From the NCBI GenBank assembly GCA_002788865.1, contig PFSC01000003.1, forward strand, positions 1-18,893: a stretch of 18,893 nt of DNA. The letters run 5' to 3'. Source of the DNA: Candidatus Roizmanbacteria bacterium CG_4_9_14_0_2_um_filter_39_13 (GTDB lineage: Bacteria; Patescibacteriota; Microgenomatia; UBA1406; GWC2-37-13). Below the pieces are notes generated by a model. The model did not search any database. It was not told the origin of the DNA and was given only the letters and a program-made list of their open reading frames with translations. Positions 8,582 to 15,640 of this stretch are shown piece by piece (position 1 is the first letter of the stretch; the number at the start of each line of letters is the position of its first letter). Made by a program: the position numbers and the translations under genes.

Positions 8582-10286
8582 CTCTACAACTGATAAGTAA
8601 TTTCTACTTTTGTAGATTTATAACTGATTTTCCATCCTCTGCTACTCTACAACTGATAAGTAATTTCTACTTTTGTAGATAAGTATTGACACTCCGCTTA
8701 GTTATGACTCTACAACTGATAAGTAATTTCTACTTTTGTAGATTGAAATTGTAGTAGATAAACGAAAAAAAACTCTACAACTGATAAGTAATTTCTACTT
8801 TTGTAGATTACATAGCTTGTATTACATGATCCGTCTCTACAACTGATAAGTAATTTCTACTTTTGTAGATGCTACGCTTACACTATCTATTGGCATCTCT
8901 ACAACTGATAAGTAATTTCTACTTTTGTAGATGAGCTAGTCTGCAGGTAATACGCAGGTGGTAGCTCTACAACTGATAAGTAATTTCTACTTTTGTAGAT
9001 TATCTAGGATCAATATGATATGGGGGCTCTACAACTGATAAGTAATTTCTACTTTTGTAGATTTTACGTAGTTATTTTTTGATTAATTTTTACTCTACAA
9101 CTGATAAGTAATTTCTACTTTTGTAGATATGTAGGAGCTTGCCTTTGGATATTGAACTCTACAACTGATAAGTAATTTCTACTTTTGTAGATTATTATTA
9201 AGTTTCAACCTTCCGCTGCTCTACAACTGATAAGTAATTTCTACTTTTGTAGATGATTCAGATTTAGAAGCTGAGGCAGAAGCTCTACAACTGATAAGTA
9301 ATTTCTACTTTTGTAGATGTCCCTAATACTGCATAATAGATAGGTAGCTCTACAACTGATAAGTAATTTCTACTTTTGTAGATTTTTGTGGATTAGAGTA
9401 TGGAAAGCCCTCTACAACTGATAAGTAATTTCTACTTTTGTAGATGTTGGAACGCAGATACTAGTTTATTTGAGCTCTACAACTGATAAGTAATTTCTAC
9501 TTTTGTAGATCCTAAAATTACTTTTATTTGATTTCTCATACTCTACAACTGATAAGTAATTTCTACTTTTGTAGATTCATACAATTCTAGTTTGATACCC
9601 CTTATCTCTACAACTGATAAGTAATTTCTACTTTTGTAGATAAGATGTCATTGCCACCCTCAATACCAATCTCTACAACTGATAAGTAATTTCTACTTTT
9701 GTAGATTTGGGTCGGAAGATCCTCATTGGATGAGCTCTACAACTGATAAGTAATTTCTACTTTTGTAGATAATAATTGATAATATAATCATTATATAGCT
9801 CTACAACTGATAAGTAATTTCTACTTTTGTAGATCCAAACAGGCAAGGCGTTTGCTTCTTTCACTCTACAACTGATAAGTAATTTCTACTTTTGTAGATC
9901 ATTGTAGATTGGTGAAGGAAGATCTTTGCTCTACAACTGATAAGTAATTTCTACTTTTGTAGATGGTAATCCAATTTTCACTTTTAGTCCTTGGCTCTAC
10001 AACTGATAAGTAATTTCTACTTTTGTAGATAGTAATCGGCAAATCTCAGAGTTATTTCTCTCTACAACTGATAAGTAATTTCTACTTTTGTAGATATGGG
10101 ACGAAAAGACCAATACATTTTCGCTCTACAACTGATAAGTAATTTCTACTTTTGTAGATATTATTATTTTTCATTATCAATAACTTCTCTCTACAACTGA
10201 TAAGTAATTTCTACTTTTGTAGATATGAGTGGAAGATTTACACTTTGGCGCTCTACAACTGATAAGTAATTTCTACTTTTGTAGAT
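8582..10286 (+). CRISPR. Type V CRISPR array, 27 repeats and 26 spacers
   Basis: I counted 27 copies of a 36-nt repeat and found no variants by eye. Each starts CTCTACAACTGATAAGT and ends AATTTCTACTTTTGTAGAT, the canonical Cas12a handle with stem TCTAC/GTAGA and loop TTTT. Spacers are 26-30 nt except spacer 6 (8933-8964), which is 32 nt. All are different by eye. Spacer 7 (9001-9026) shares its first 15 nt with 6538-6552 of this window. Spacer 19 (9771-9798) is very AT-rich and partly palindromic. Spacer 21 (9900-9928) begins with a TTGTAGAT resembling the repeat end. The leader-distal repeat (10251-10286) is undegraded. No second array is present in the window, so Cas12a and the Cas12a2-like protein presumably share these crRNAs. 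Confidence 0.99.
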
Positions 10287-10292
10287 ACAATT

Positions 10293-10320
10293 TTGCACAG
10301 CAAGCCAAGTAGAGTATACT
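10293..10320 (+). promoter_or_regulatory. Promoter of the mntA-hepT pair
   Basis: TTGCAC (10293-10298), 16 nt, then TATACT (10315-10320), with only 7 nt to the ATG at 10328, so a leaderless transcript is expected. The -35 lies 7 nt after the end of the last CRISPR repeat, so the promoter occupies the spacer-like stretch directly behind the array. Confidence 0.6.
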
Positions 10321-10327
10321 ATCACTT

Positions 10328-10615
10328 ATGGATATAGAAAGTATAAAATACACAATGAGTCCGGTCTTTGAAAAATACGGTATCACGTATGCTGCTATCT
10401 TTGGGAGTTTCGCAAGAGGTGAGGCAAAAGAAACAAGTGATATCGATTTGATGGTAAGACTTGGAAAACCAATGGGGATGATAGATTATATGAAATTTAT
10501 TAATTCACTTGAGTCGGTGACAAAAAGAAAAGTAGACGTGCTTACTGAGAAAAGTCTAAACAAACATATCGCTCCGTATGTGAAATCAGATATACAGACA
10601 ATATATGAAAAATGA
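10328..10615 (+). CDS. mntA: MntA-like minimal nucleotidyltransferase antitoxin
   Basis: A 95-residue minimal nucleotidyltransferase. It has the family motif GSFARGEAKETSDIDLMV (Gly26-Ser27, Asp38, Asp40) and a third acidic residue in KVDVLT (Asp70). In characterised MntA/HepT pairs the antitoxin AMPylates a tyrosine next to the HEPN active site and silences the RNase. The stop region overlaps the start of the HEPN gene by 11 nt, which is the usual coupled order antitoxin then toxin. It starts 41 nt after the last CRISPR repeat, so the pair could act as an addiction or abortive-infection module beside the array; that role is inference. Confidence 0.9.
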   Translation: MDIESIKYTMSPVFEKYGITYAAIFGSFARGEAKETSDIDLMVRLGKPMGMIDYMKFINSLESVTKRKVDVLTEKSLNKHIAPYVKSDIQTIYEK

Positions 10616-10940
10616 TTTAGTGTACCTCTCACAGATTCTCGATGCGGTTGAAAAGATTCTCCAGTTTTCAAAAGACTATGATTATCAAGGTTTTATTCAA
10701 GACCCCAAAACCCAAAGCGCTGTTATATTGCAAATGATACTCGTCGGAGAGCTAGCAAAGAAAATTTCTTCTACAACGCATGATCAAATTCCACTCCCGT
10801 GGAAAGAAATAAAAGGATTTCGAGATCGGGCGATCCATGATTATTACCAACTTGACCTGGATATTGTTTGGCGTACAATTCAAGAAGACATTCTTCTGCT
10901 GGATCGTGAAATAAGGAAGCATGTTGAAAATAGTACGTAA
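10605..10940 (+). CDS. hepT: HepT-like HEPN (DUF86) RNase toxin
   Basis: A 111-residue, mostly helical HEPN protein of the DUF86 family. The catalytic motif R-x4-H-x-Y is intact: Arg73, His78 and Tyr80 in FRDRAIHDYY. Tyr80 is the position AMPylated by MntA in studied systems. Known HepT proteins cleave RNA and stop growth when not neutralised. It overlaps mntA by 11 nt. A 15-nt piece of the CRISPR repeat lies 35 nt after its stop. Confidence 0.9.
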   Translation: MKNDLVYLSQILDAVEKILQFSKDYDYQGFIQDPKTQSAVILQMILVGELAKKISSTTHDQIPLPWKEIKGFRDRAIHDYYQLDLDIVWRTIQEDILLLDREIRKHVENST

Positions 10941-10975
10941 ACATAATACATATGCGATTTTTGTACCCGAAACAA

Positions 10976-10990
10976 CTCTACAACTGATAA
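10976..10990 (+). repeat. Remnant of the CRISPR repeat (first 15 nt)
   Basis: CTCTACAACTGATAA matches the first 15 bases of the array repeat exactly and in the same orientation, 689 nt beyond the last full repeat. The handle stem-loop half is missing (the next bases are AGAATCTGCC), so it could not yield a normal crRNA. It suggests that the array once extended further and was split or truncated, with the mntA-hepT pair now between. Confidence 0.75.
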
Positions 10991-11076
10991 AGAATCTGCC
11001 TACCGACAGGCTGGCGCGGGAATGACAACTTGGTTGTCGACGGAGCGGGTGTATGTCAAGACTTGTGAACTCTTAC
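10991..11076. repeat. Dispersed palindromic repeat plus MITE-end-like sequence upstream of zwf
   Basis: The stretch 10991-11026 (ending GGCTGGCGCGGGAATGAC) resembles the reverse complement of the repeat at 16226-16271. The stretch 11054-11076 reads TGTCAAGA, a few bases, then GTGAACTCTTAC, the same as the ends of the 162-bp element at 15641-15802. It appears to be a partial copy of that element lying directly behind the CRISPR-repeat remnant. Confidence 0.6.
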
Positions 11077-11114
11077 GTCTGAGTTCTTACATAAGACTTT
11101 CGAGTGCAATCAGG

Positions 11115-11120
11115 TATAAT
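11115..11120 (+). promoter_or_regulatory. -10 box of zwf
   Basis: A perfect TATAAT lies 6 nt before the in-frame ATG at 11127. There is no clear -35 at 16-18 nt. The box decides the zwf start: the longer in-frame ATG at 11022 lies inside repeat sequence and upstream of this promoter. Confidence 0.6.
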
Positions 11121-11126
11121 CTTCTC

Positions 11127-12560
11127 ATGAACGATATTTCACAACCTTCTAAGTTTGAATTACCTACGATTTTTGTCATTTTTGGCGTGACGGGAGATCT
11201 GGTAAAGAAGAAAATTCTTAAAGCGCTCTATCATTTATATCGAAAAAAACGGCTTCCCCAGCGGTTTCGCATCTATGGATTTTCCCGTCGTGATTATGAC
11301 GATGGGAAACTTCGATCGTATCTTCGTGAAATTATGCAAACAAATTCATATAAAGAGCCCGAGTATTTTGATGAATTTCTGCAGGCATTTAGCTATGTGA
11401 AGGGTGATTTCAACATAAAAGTAGCTTATGATGACTTAGCCAAGACGCTTGGTCGAGTAGATGGCGAATGGAGTATTTGCTCAAATAAGCTATTTTATCT
11501 AGCCGTTCCTCCTACTTCGTACTCAGATATTGTAACCAATTTGCATGAGTCAGGACTCACGAAGCCATGTGGTCCAGAAGAAGGGTGGACACGAGTCATT
11601 CTTGAAAAGCCATTTGGCACAGATCTTGCGACTGCACTTGGTTTGGATCGACAGCTTGGAGATCTCTTCAAGGAAGAGCAAATTTACCGCGTCGACCATT
11701 ACCTTGGGAAAGAGACGGTCAAAAATATTCTGGTGTTTCGGTTCAGCAATTCATTTCTTACTCCATCGTGGAACAAAAATTATATTGAAAAAATTGAAGT
11801 TCGACTTCTTGAACATTTGGATGTTCAAAGTCGGGGAGAGTTTTATGATAAGGTTGGCGCTTTGCGCGATGTTGGTCAAAATCATATGCTTCAACTTTTA
11901 GGACTATTTATCATGGATCATCCATACAAATTTATTCCAGAAGATATTAGAAATAAGCGAAGTGAAGCCCTTGCATCTCTTCATGTTATGAGTGAGTCGG
12001 ACGTAGCCAAGAGGACATATAGAGGTCAATACAAAGGATATCTTCAAGAAAAGGGAGTTGATCCAAAATCACAAACTGAAACATATTTTCGGATTGAAGC
12101 ACGATCAGATCTGCCAGATTTTGATGGAGTCCCTCTCATTTTGGAAAGCGGCAAGGCTCAGGAATGTGAAATGATTGAGGTTATTGTAACTTTTAAGGAA
12201 ACACCACTCTGTTTGTATGACGTTGAAGGAGAGCAAAAAAATACTTTGCATTATCACATTAGGCCGGATGAAAAAATTACGATGAAGTTTTTTGCCAAAA
12301 AGCCAGGTTTTTCCAATGAAACAGCCGAGCACGAACTTGGATTTGATTATAATAAAGCCTACAGCAAAGAGCTTTTTGTCGATGATTATGAATCACTATT
12401 ATTTGACATTATCCGAGGAGATCAGACATTATTTGTCTCAACTCAGGAAATCATGAGCGAATGGAAGTTTATCGAGCCAATCGTCAAAACTTGGAAAGAG
12501 CAAAATAAGCCAGCGCTCTTTGAATATGAAAAGGGTAAAAAAATTGAAATCAAAAGTTAA
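11127..12560 (+). CDS. zwf: Glucose-6-phosphate 1-dehydrogenase
   Basis: A 477-residue enzyme that oxidises glucose-6-phosphate to 6-phosphogluconolactone with reduction of NADP (or NAD), the first step of the oxidative pentose phosphate pathway in the cytosol. The N-terminal nucleotide fold has FGVTGDLVKKKI (Gly20 to Asp24). The substrate site is RVDHYLGKETVKN (residues 188-200; His191, Lys195), and the catalytic His is in GQNHMLQLL (His253). Length is typical. I start it at 11127, 6 nt behind a TATAAT, because the upstream extension (from 11022) is low-quality sequence overlapping repeats. The gene is followed after 9 nt by gnd, so the two oxidative steps form an operon. No 6-phosphogluconolactonase is seen in the window. 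Confidence 0.95.
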   Translation: MNDISQPSKFELPTIFVIFGVTGDLVKKKILKALYHLYRKKRLPQRFRIYGFSRRDYDDGKLRSYLREIMQTNSYKEPEYFDEFLQAFSYVKGDFNIKVAYDDLAKTLGRVDGEWSICSNKLFYLAVPPTSYSDIVTNLHESGLTKPCGPEEGWTRVILEKPFGTDLATALGLDRQLGDLFKEEQIYRVDHYLGKETVKNILVFRFSNSFLTPSWNKNYIEKIEVRLLEHLDVQSRGEFYDKVGALRDVGQNHMLQLLGLFIMDHPYKFIPEDIRNKRSEALASLHVMSESDVAKRTYRGQYKGYLQEKGVDPKSQTETYFRIEARSDLPDFDGVPLILESGKAQECEMIEVIVTFKETPLCLYDVEGEQKNTLHYHIRPDEKITMKFFAKKPGFSNETAEHELGFDYNKAYSKELFVDDYESLLFDIIRGDQTLFVSTQEIMSEWKFIEPIVKTWKEQNKPALFEYEKGKKIEIKS

Positions 12561-12569
12561 TACATACCT

Positions 12570-13490
12570 ATGAACAAAGAAATTGGCTTTATTGGCCTGG
12601 GAAAAATGGGAAAAGGAATTGCTGCGCAACTTGCAGAAAAAGGATGGACTGTGCGTGCTTACAATCGAACGGTAGAAAAGGCACAAGAACTAGCCAGCCA
12701 GCACGATTCTATGACCGCGTATGAAACAGTCGAATCTATGATTTCCGCATTCTCACAATCCCCACGCGTTATTTGGGTGATGGTTCCCGCGGGCGGGGCA
12801 GTAGATGAAACGTTGTTTGGTGAGCGCGGAGTAGCGCAATATTTGAGTGAGGGTGATATAGTAATTGACGCAGGAAATTCTCAATACAAAAATGACGCAA
12901 TGCGCGCTCAAAAGCTGGCAGAAAAAGGCATCCAATTTGTTGACGCTGGAGTATCGGGCGGTCCGGCGGGAGCCAGAAACGGCGCATGTATCATGGTTGG
13001 CGGACCAAAAGCATTATTTGAAGAGCTAGAGCAACTTTACAAAGATCTCACAGTCGAAAACGGGTATGCACATTTTGAAGGAATCGGCGCAGGACATTTT
13101 GTGAAAATGGTACACAATGGCATAGAATACGGCATGATGCAGGCGATTGGAGAGGGCTTTAATGTAATGAAACAGTCTGATTTTAATCTGGATCTTGCCG
13201 AAGTTGCGCGCGTATACAACCGTGCAAGTGTAGTAGAGTCTCGGCTCATAGGCTGGCTTGAAAAAGCCTACAAAGAATGGGGAGTAGAACTTGAGCCGAT
13301 ATCTGGATCCATTAGCCACAGCGGTGAAGGTAAGTGGACTGTGGAGGTGGCAGAGGAGATGGGTCAGGAAGTTCCCATTATCAAAGAGTCATATGAATTT
13401 CGCGTGCAGTCACAAGATAATCCAAGTTATGTGGGGAAAGTGGTATCAGCCCTTCGTGGACAGTTCGGAGGACACAAGGTAAGTAAATAG
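12570..13490 (+). CDS. gnd: 6-phosphogluconate dehydrogenase (decarboxylating), short form
   Basis: A 306-residue member of the short bacterial 6PGDH group, which converts 6-phosphogluconate to ribulose-5-phosphate and CO2 with NAD(P)H. The Rossmann motif is GLGKMG (residues 9-14), followed by YNRT with Arg33 at the position that usually favours NADP. GVSGGPAGARNGA (127-139) is the substrate loop, and GHFVKMVHNGIEYG (175-188) supplies the catalytic Lys179 with His182, Asn183 and Glu186. It starts 9 nt after zwf without a Shine-Dalgarno, so it is probably co-transcribed. The length of about 300 residues, rather than 470, marks the short form, in which the C-terminal helical domain is not duplicated. 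Confidence 0.95.
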   Translation: MNKEIGFIGLGKMGKGIAAQLAEKGWTVRAYNRTVEKAQELASQHDSMTAYETVESMISAFSQSPRVIWVMVPAGGAVDETLFGERGVAQYLSEGDIVIDAGNSQYKNDAMRAQKLAEKGIQFVDAGVSGGPAGARNGACIMVGGPKALFEELEQLYKDLTVENGYAHFEGIGAGHFVKMVHNGIEYGMMQAIGEGFNVMKQSDFNLDLAEVARVYNRASVVESRLIGWLEKAYKEWGVELEPISGSISHSGEGKWTVEVAEEMGQEVPIIKESYEFRVQSQDNPSYVGKVVSALRGQFGGHKVSK

Positions 13491-13503
13491 ATTTTATTAT
13501 GGG

Positions 13504-13533
13504 TTTGCAAGTAGAAATTGCAAATGTTATAAT
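13504..13533 (+). promoter_or_regulatory. Toxin-antitoxin promoter with overlapping palindromic operator
   Basis: TTGCAA (13505-13510), 17 nt, TATAAT (13528-13533) is the best promoter in the window. The -35 is part of an inverted repeat TTTGCAA-gtagaaa-TTGCAAA (13504-13524) that fills most of the spacer, as expected for an operator bound by the antitoxin or the toxin-antitoxin complex. The antitoxin ATG is 9 nt after the -10, so the mRNA would be nearly leaderless. Confidence 0.65.
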
Positions 13534-13542
13534 CATGAACAT

Positions 13543-13857
13543 ATGGAACTAAAACACATAAATGCCAAAGTAAGTTCTGCTACACATGGGTTGCTACTCG
13601 TCTATGCCAAAACACAGGGGCTTACTGTGTCGAAGGCACTTGATCAACTTGTAAGAAAAAATTTACAGGGAATGAAAATTACTGCTAATCGTGATGGAAA
13701 ACTGGATGTTTCTCTTGATGGCGGATATGATTTGAAAAAGCTCAAAGCTTTGAGAGATGAAGGAATGAAAGAATATCGTGCAGGAAAAACAAGAACTATC
13801 TCAACCGAAGCGGAATGGAAAGAATATACTCAAGAAGTATTGAACGATGCAAAATGA
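13543..13857 (+). CDS. Putative type II antitoxin with N-terminal ribbon-helix-helix-like region
   Basis: A 104-residue protein. Its N-terminal half (VSSATHGLLLVYAKTQGLTVSKALDQLVRKNL, described here in two parts: a strand-like VSSAT start and a helix pair around residues 16-43) resembles a ribbon-helix-helix DNA-binding domain. The charged C-terminal half (many Lys, Glu and Arg around residues 65-100) would be the toxin-binding tail. The identification rests mainly on context: its stop overlaps the start of a RelE/ParE-like toxin by 4 nt, and a palindromic operator sits in its promoter. I do not recognise the exact family. Confidence 0.65.
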   Translation: MELKHINAKVSSATHGLLLVYAKTQGLTVSKALDQLVRKNLQGMKITANRDGKLDVSLDGGYDLKKLKALRDEGMKEYRAGKTRTISTEAEWKEYTQEVLNDAK

Positions 13858-14123
13858 TACAAGTAGCCACAACGCCACATTTTAAAAGAAGTAGGAATAA
13901 GTATATTAAAAATAGCGTAAAAAAAGCAAAACAATTCCTTTCAGCACTTAATGCATTTCGGCATAATCCCTCACATCCAAGTCTGAATGTCGAAAAGTTA
14001 ATCAACTCTGACATATGGAGTATGAGAATTAATCGAAGTGACTGGATATTTTTTGCATGGATTAATAACGAAACTGCACTATTGCTGGAAATTGGACATC
14101 ATGACATGTATCGGAAGGTATAA
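13854..14123 (+). CDS. RelE/ParE-like toxin
   Basis: An 89-residue basic protein starting MIQVATTPHFKRSRNKY, an opening typical of the RelE/ParE superfamily (strand, then a helix with Phe and basic residues). The family features HPSLNVEKL, WSMRINRSDWIFF and the terminal LLEIGHHDMYRKV are all present. RelE proteins cleave mRNA on the ribosome, while ParE proteins poison gyrase; the sequence alone does not decide between them. The ATG used here overlaps the antitoxin TGA (ATGA), which is more plausible than the in-frame ATG at 13815 buried in the antitoxin gene. Confidence 0.8.
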   Translation: MIQVATTPHFKRSRNKYIKNSVKKAKQFLSALNAFRHNPSHPSLNVEKLINSDIWSMRINRSDWIFFAWINNETALLLEIGHHDMYRKV

Positions 14124-14124
14124 T
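14119..14124 (+). promoter_or_regulatory. -10 box of the cyclase-family gene
   Basis: TATAAT overlaps the stop codon of the toxin gene and lies 9 nt before the ATG at 14134. No good -35 is visible (TTGGAC at 14092-14097 is 21 nt away). It would give a leaderless transcript independent of the toxin-antitoxin operon. Confidence 0.5.
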
Positions 14125-14133
14125 GGAATTTAT

Positions 14134-14760
14134 ATGAATACGCAAACAATCATAGACATCTCAATTCCTTTGTCTCCATTCACTATCGTATATCCAGGGA
14201 ATCCTCAAATTGAAATAGAGGAGATTAAAAGTGAAGCAAGTAAATCAACAATATCCAAAATCACCTCAGGATCTCATAATGGAACGCATATTGACGCGCC
14301 AAAACACGCCATAGAGAATGGAAAAAGTATTTCCGATATTCCTCTCGACGTCTTTATTGGACACTGTCGAGTAATCGATTGTACGGCAGATACGGAAGCC
14401 GTATCACGAGAAACGTTAGAGTCTAACCATATACAAAGCGGAGAACGAATACTTCTCAAAACATCAAATTCCCAAAAAGGCTACAAAGAATTTTACCCAG
14501 ATTTTGTCTATCTTTCACCAGAGGGTGCGCAGTATCTATCAGAACTTGGCATTGCACTCGTTGGTATTGATTATTTTTCTATCAAACAAAAAGGATCAAC
14601 AGACAATAGACCCCATACGTTACTTTTAGAAAAAGATATTCCAATCATCGAAGGAATTGATTTTTCACAGGTGGAACCAGGAGAATATACGATTGTTGCA
14701 TTCCCACTAAAATATATGGGGATTGACGGAGCTCCAGCACGGGTTGTGCTACTGAAATAA
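14134..14760 (+). CDS. Cyclase family protein (kynurenine formamidase-like metal hydrolase)
   Basis: A 208-residue protein of the cyclase/KynB-like metal-dependent hydrolase family. The metal-binding signature H-x-G-T-H-x-D-x-P-x-H is intact as SHNGTHIDAPKH (His48, His52, Asp54, His58). Further family features are the opening IIDISIPLSPFTIVYPGNP, a VGIDYFSIK segment in the last third, and the ending YMGIDGAPARVVLL. Family members hydrolyse N-formylkynurenine or other small amides and esters; no tryptophan catabolism genes are nearby, so the substrate is unknown. The longer in-frame start at 14038 lies inside the toxin gene and is rejected. Confidence 0.9.
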   Translation: MNTQTIIDISIPLSPFTIVYPGNPQIEIEEIKSEASKSTISKITSGSHNGTHIDAPKHAIENGKSISDIPLDVFIGHCRVIDCTADTEAVSRETLESNHIQSGERILLKTSNSQKGYKEFYPDFVYLSPEGAQYLSELGIALVGIDYFSIKQKGSTDNRPHTLLLEKDIPIIEGIDFSQVEPGEYTIVAFPLKYMGIDGAPARVVLLK

Positions 14761-14770
14761 TTTCACCACT

Positions 14771-14846
14771 GTCATCCCGGACTCCGATCCGGAATCCATG
14801 TCATTTCTGCGGAGGCCCTCCAATTTGGCGGGCAAGCAGGAATCTC
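14771..14846. repeat. Dispersed GTCATTCC-type palindromic repeat
   Basis: It starts GTCATCCCGG with a small CCGG-(8)-CCGG hairpin ending GGAATCC, then a second unit GTCATTTCTGC running to GCAGGAATCT. It belongs to the same repeat family as the units at 15670-15748 and 16226-16304 (tandem hairpins with GTCATTCC-like ends). It lies just after the cyclase gene. Confidence 0.65.
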
Positions 14847-14850
14847 GAGT

Positions 14851-14989
14851 ATGAGCTTTTCGCTCATAACCGAAAATATTGTTTCCGAACTAACATTGTT
14901 GAGAACATTCACAAACTCGGAAAAATATTTTGGTTATTTCACTTCTGTACTCAAAGCAAATAGCTATGAGCAAATCGCTCATTGCTATT
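14851..14989. repeat. Nested inverted repeats between convergent genes (possible bidirectional terminator or small element)
   Basis: Three hairpins lie in 139 nt. ATGAGC-TTTTC-GCTCAT is at 14851-14867. A long imperfect stem pairs 14866-14888 (ATAACCGAAAATATT then TTTCCGA) with 14917-14937 (TCGGAAA then AATATTTTGGTTAT). AATAGCTATGAGC-AAATC-GCTCATTGCTATT is at 14959-14989, with one mismatch. The first and last share ATGAGC-N5-GCTCAT. The last overlaps the stop codon of the dismutase gene and could help terminate transcription. No gene is seen in 14761-14987. Confidence 0.6.
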
Positions 14990-15566
14990 AAAGCAGTTTA
15001 AGCACATTCCACCAAGCTTTAATATAGTCTGGTCTTAAATTTTGATATTTTAGATAGTACGCATGCTCCCAAACATCAAGTCCAATGATTGGCGTATCTC
15101 CATTCAAATATGGCGAATCCTGATTTGCGGTAGAATATATCTTTAATTCTCCGTTTGATTCCACGAGCCATGCCCAACCTGATCCAAAACGAGTAGCTGC
15201 AGCATTTCCAAACTCTTCTTTAAATGATTCTACAGATCCAAAGGTTGATTTCACTTTTTCTTGAAGAGTTTCGTCGATTTGTTTTTCTGGCCCCATGATT
15301 TCCCAGAACAAAGAATGATTGAGGTGTCCGCCGCCATTGTTAATAAATCCTGTTTTGTCTTCTTCCGAGAGTCCAAGAGAACTTACAGTTTTCATAAGTT
15401 CAGCAAGATCTTTTCCATCGAGAGATGGATTTTTTTCGATCACAGCATTCAATTTTACGACATATCCAGCGTGGTGTTTGTCATGGTGAATCTGCATCGT
15501 TTGAGCGTCGATATATGGTTCAAGAGCGGAAAAATCGTACGAAAGGTTTGGTAGTTGATGAGACAT
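14988..15566 (-). CDS. sodA: Superoxide dismutase, Fe/Mn family (Mn-type signature)
   Basis: A 192-residue cytosolic enzyme that dismutates superoxide to oxygen and hydrogen peroxide. The metal ligands are His27 (IHHDKHH), His84 (GGHLNHSLFW), Asp164 and His168 (LDVWEHAYY). GGG at residues 78-80 before the second His and Gln149 in ANQDSP are the pattern of Mn enzymes, whereas Fe enzymes carry the Gln near the second His; this is a prediction. I start at MSHQLPNLSYDF, which matches the family N-terminus, rather than 11 codons upstream at 15599. A TACTAT box (15585-15580 on this strand) lies 13 nt upstream. The gene is convergent with the cyclase gene. Confidence 0.95.
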   Translation of the reverse strand: MSHQLPNLSYDFSALEPYIDAQTMQIHHDKHHAGYVVKLNAVIEKNPSLDGKDLAELMKTVSSLGLSEEDKTGFINNGGGHLNHSLFWEIMGPEKQIDETLQEKVKSTFGSVESFKEEFGNAAATRFGSGWAWLVESNGELKIYSTANQDSPYLNGDTPIIGLDVWEHAYYLKYQNLRPDYIKAWWNVLKLL

Positions 15567-15640
15567 AAGAAAAAGATAAATAGTAACTTCAGTACTCATT
15601 GTAACTGAAATATGAGAATGATCAAGAGTGTGCTATTACT

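Noticed and set aside
9900..9928. Spacer 21 as a partial repeat duplication
   Set aside because: It shares only TTGTAGAT with the repeat end and the remainder is unrelated. Spacer length is normal.
10976..10990. CreTA-type RNA antitoxin (mini-CRISPR) controlling the nearby toxin
   Set aside because: The repeat piece lacks the TCTAC/GTAGA handle, so Cas12a could not process it, and the adjacent toxin already has a protein antitoxin.
11022..11126. Longer N-terminus for zwf from the ATG at 11022
   Set aside because: The extension lies in dispersed-repeat sequence and upstream of a perfect TATAAT 6 nt before the ATG at 11127, and the added residues do not resemble the family.
14038..14133. Longer start of the cyclase-family gene
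   Set aside because: It lies within the toxin gene in another frame. The family N-terminus begins at 14134 and has its own -10 box.
15567..15599. Upstream start of the superoxide dismutase
   Set aside because: Eleven extra residues before MSHQLPNLSYDF are not part of the family and precede no better start signal.
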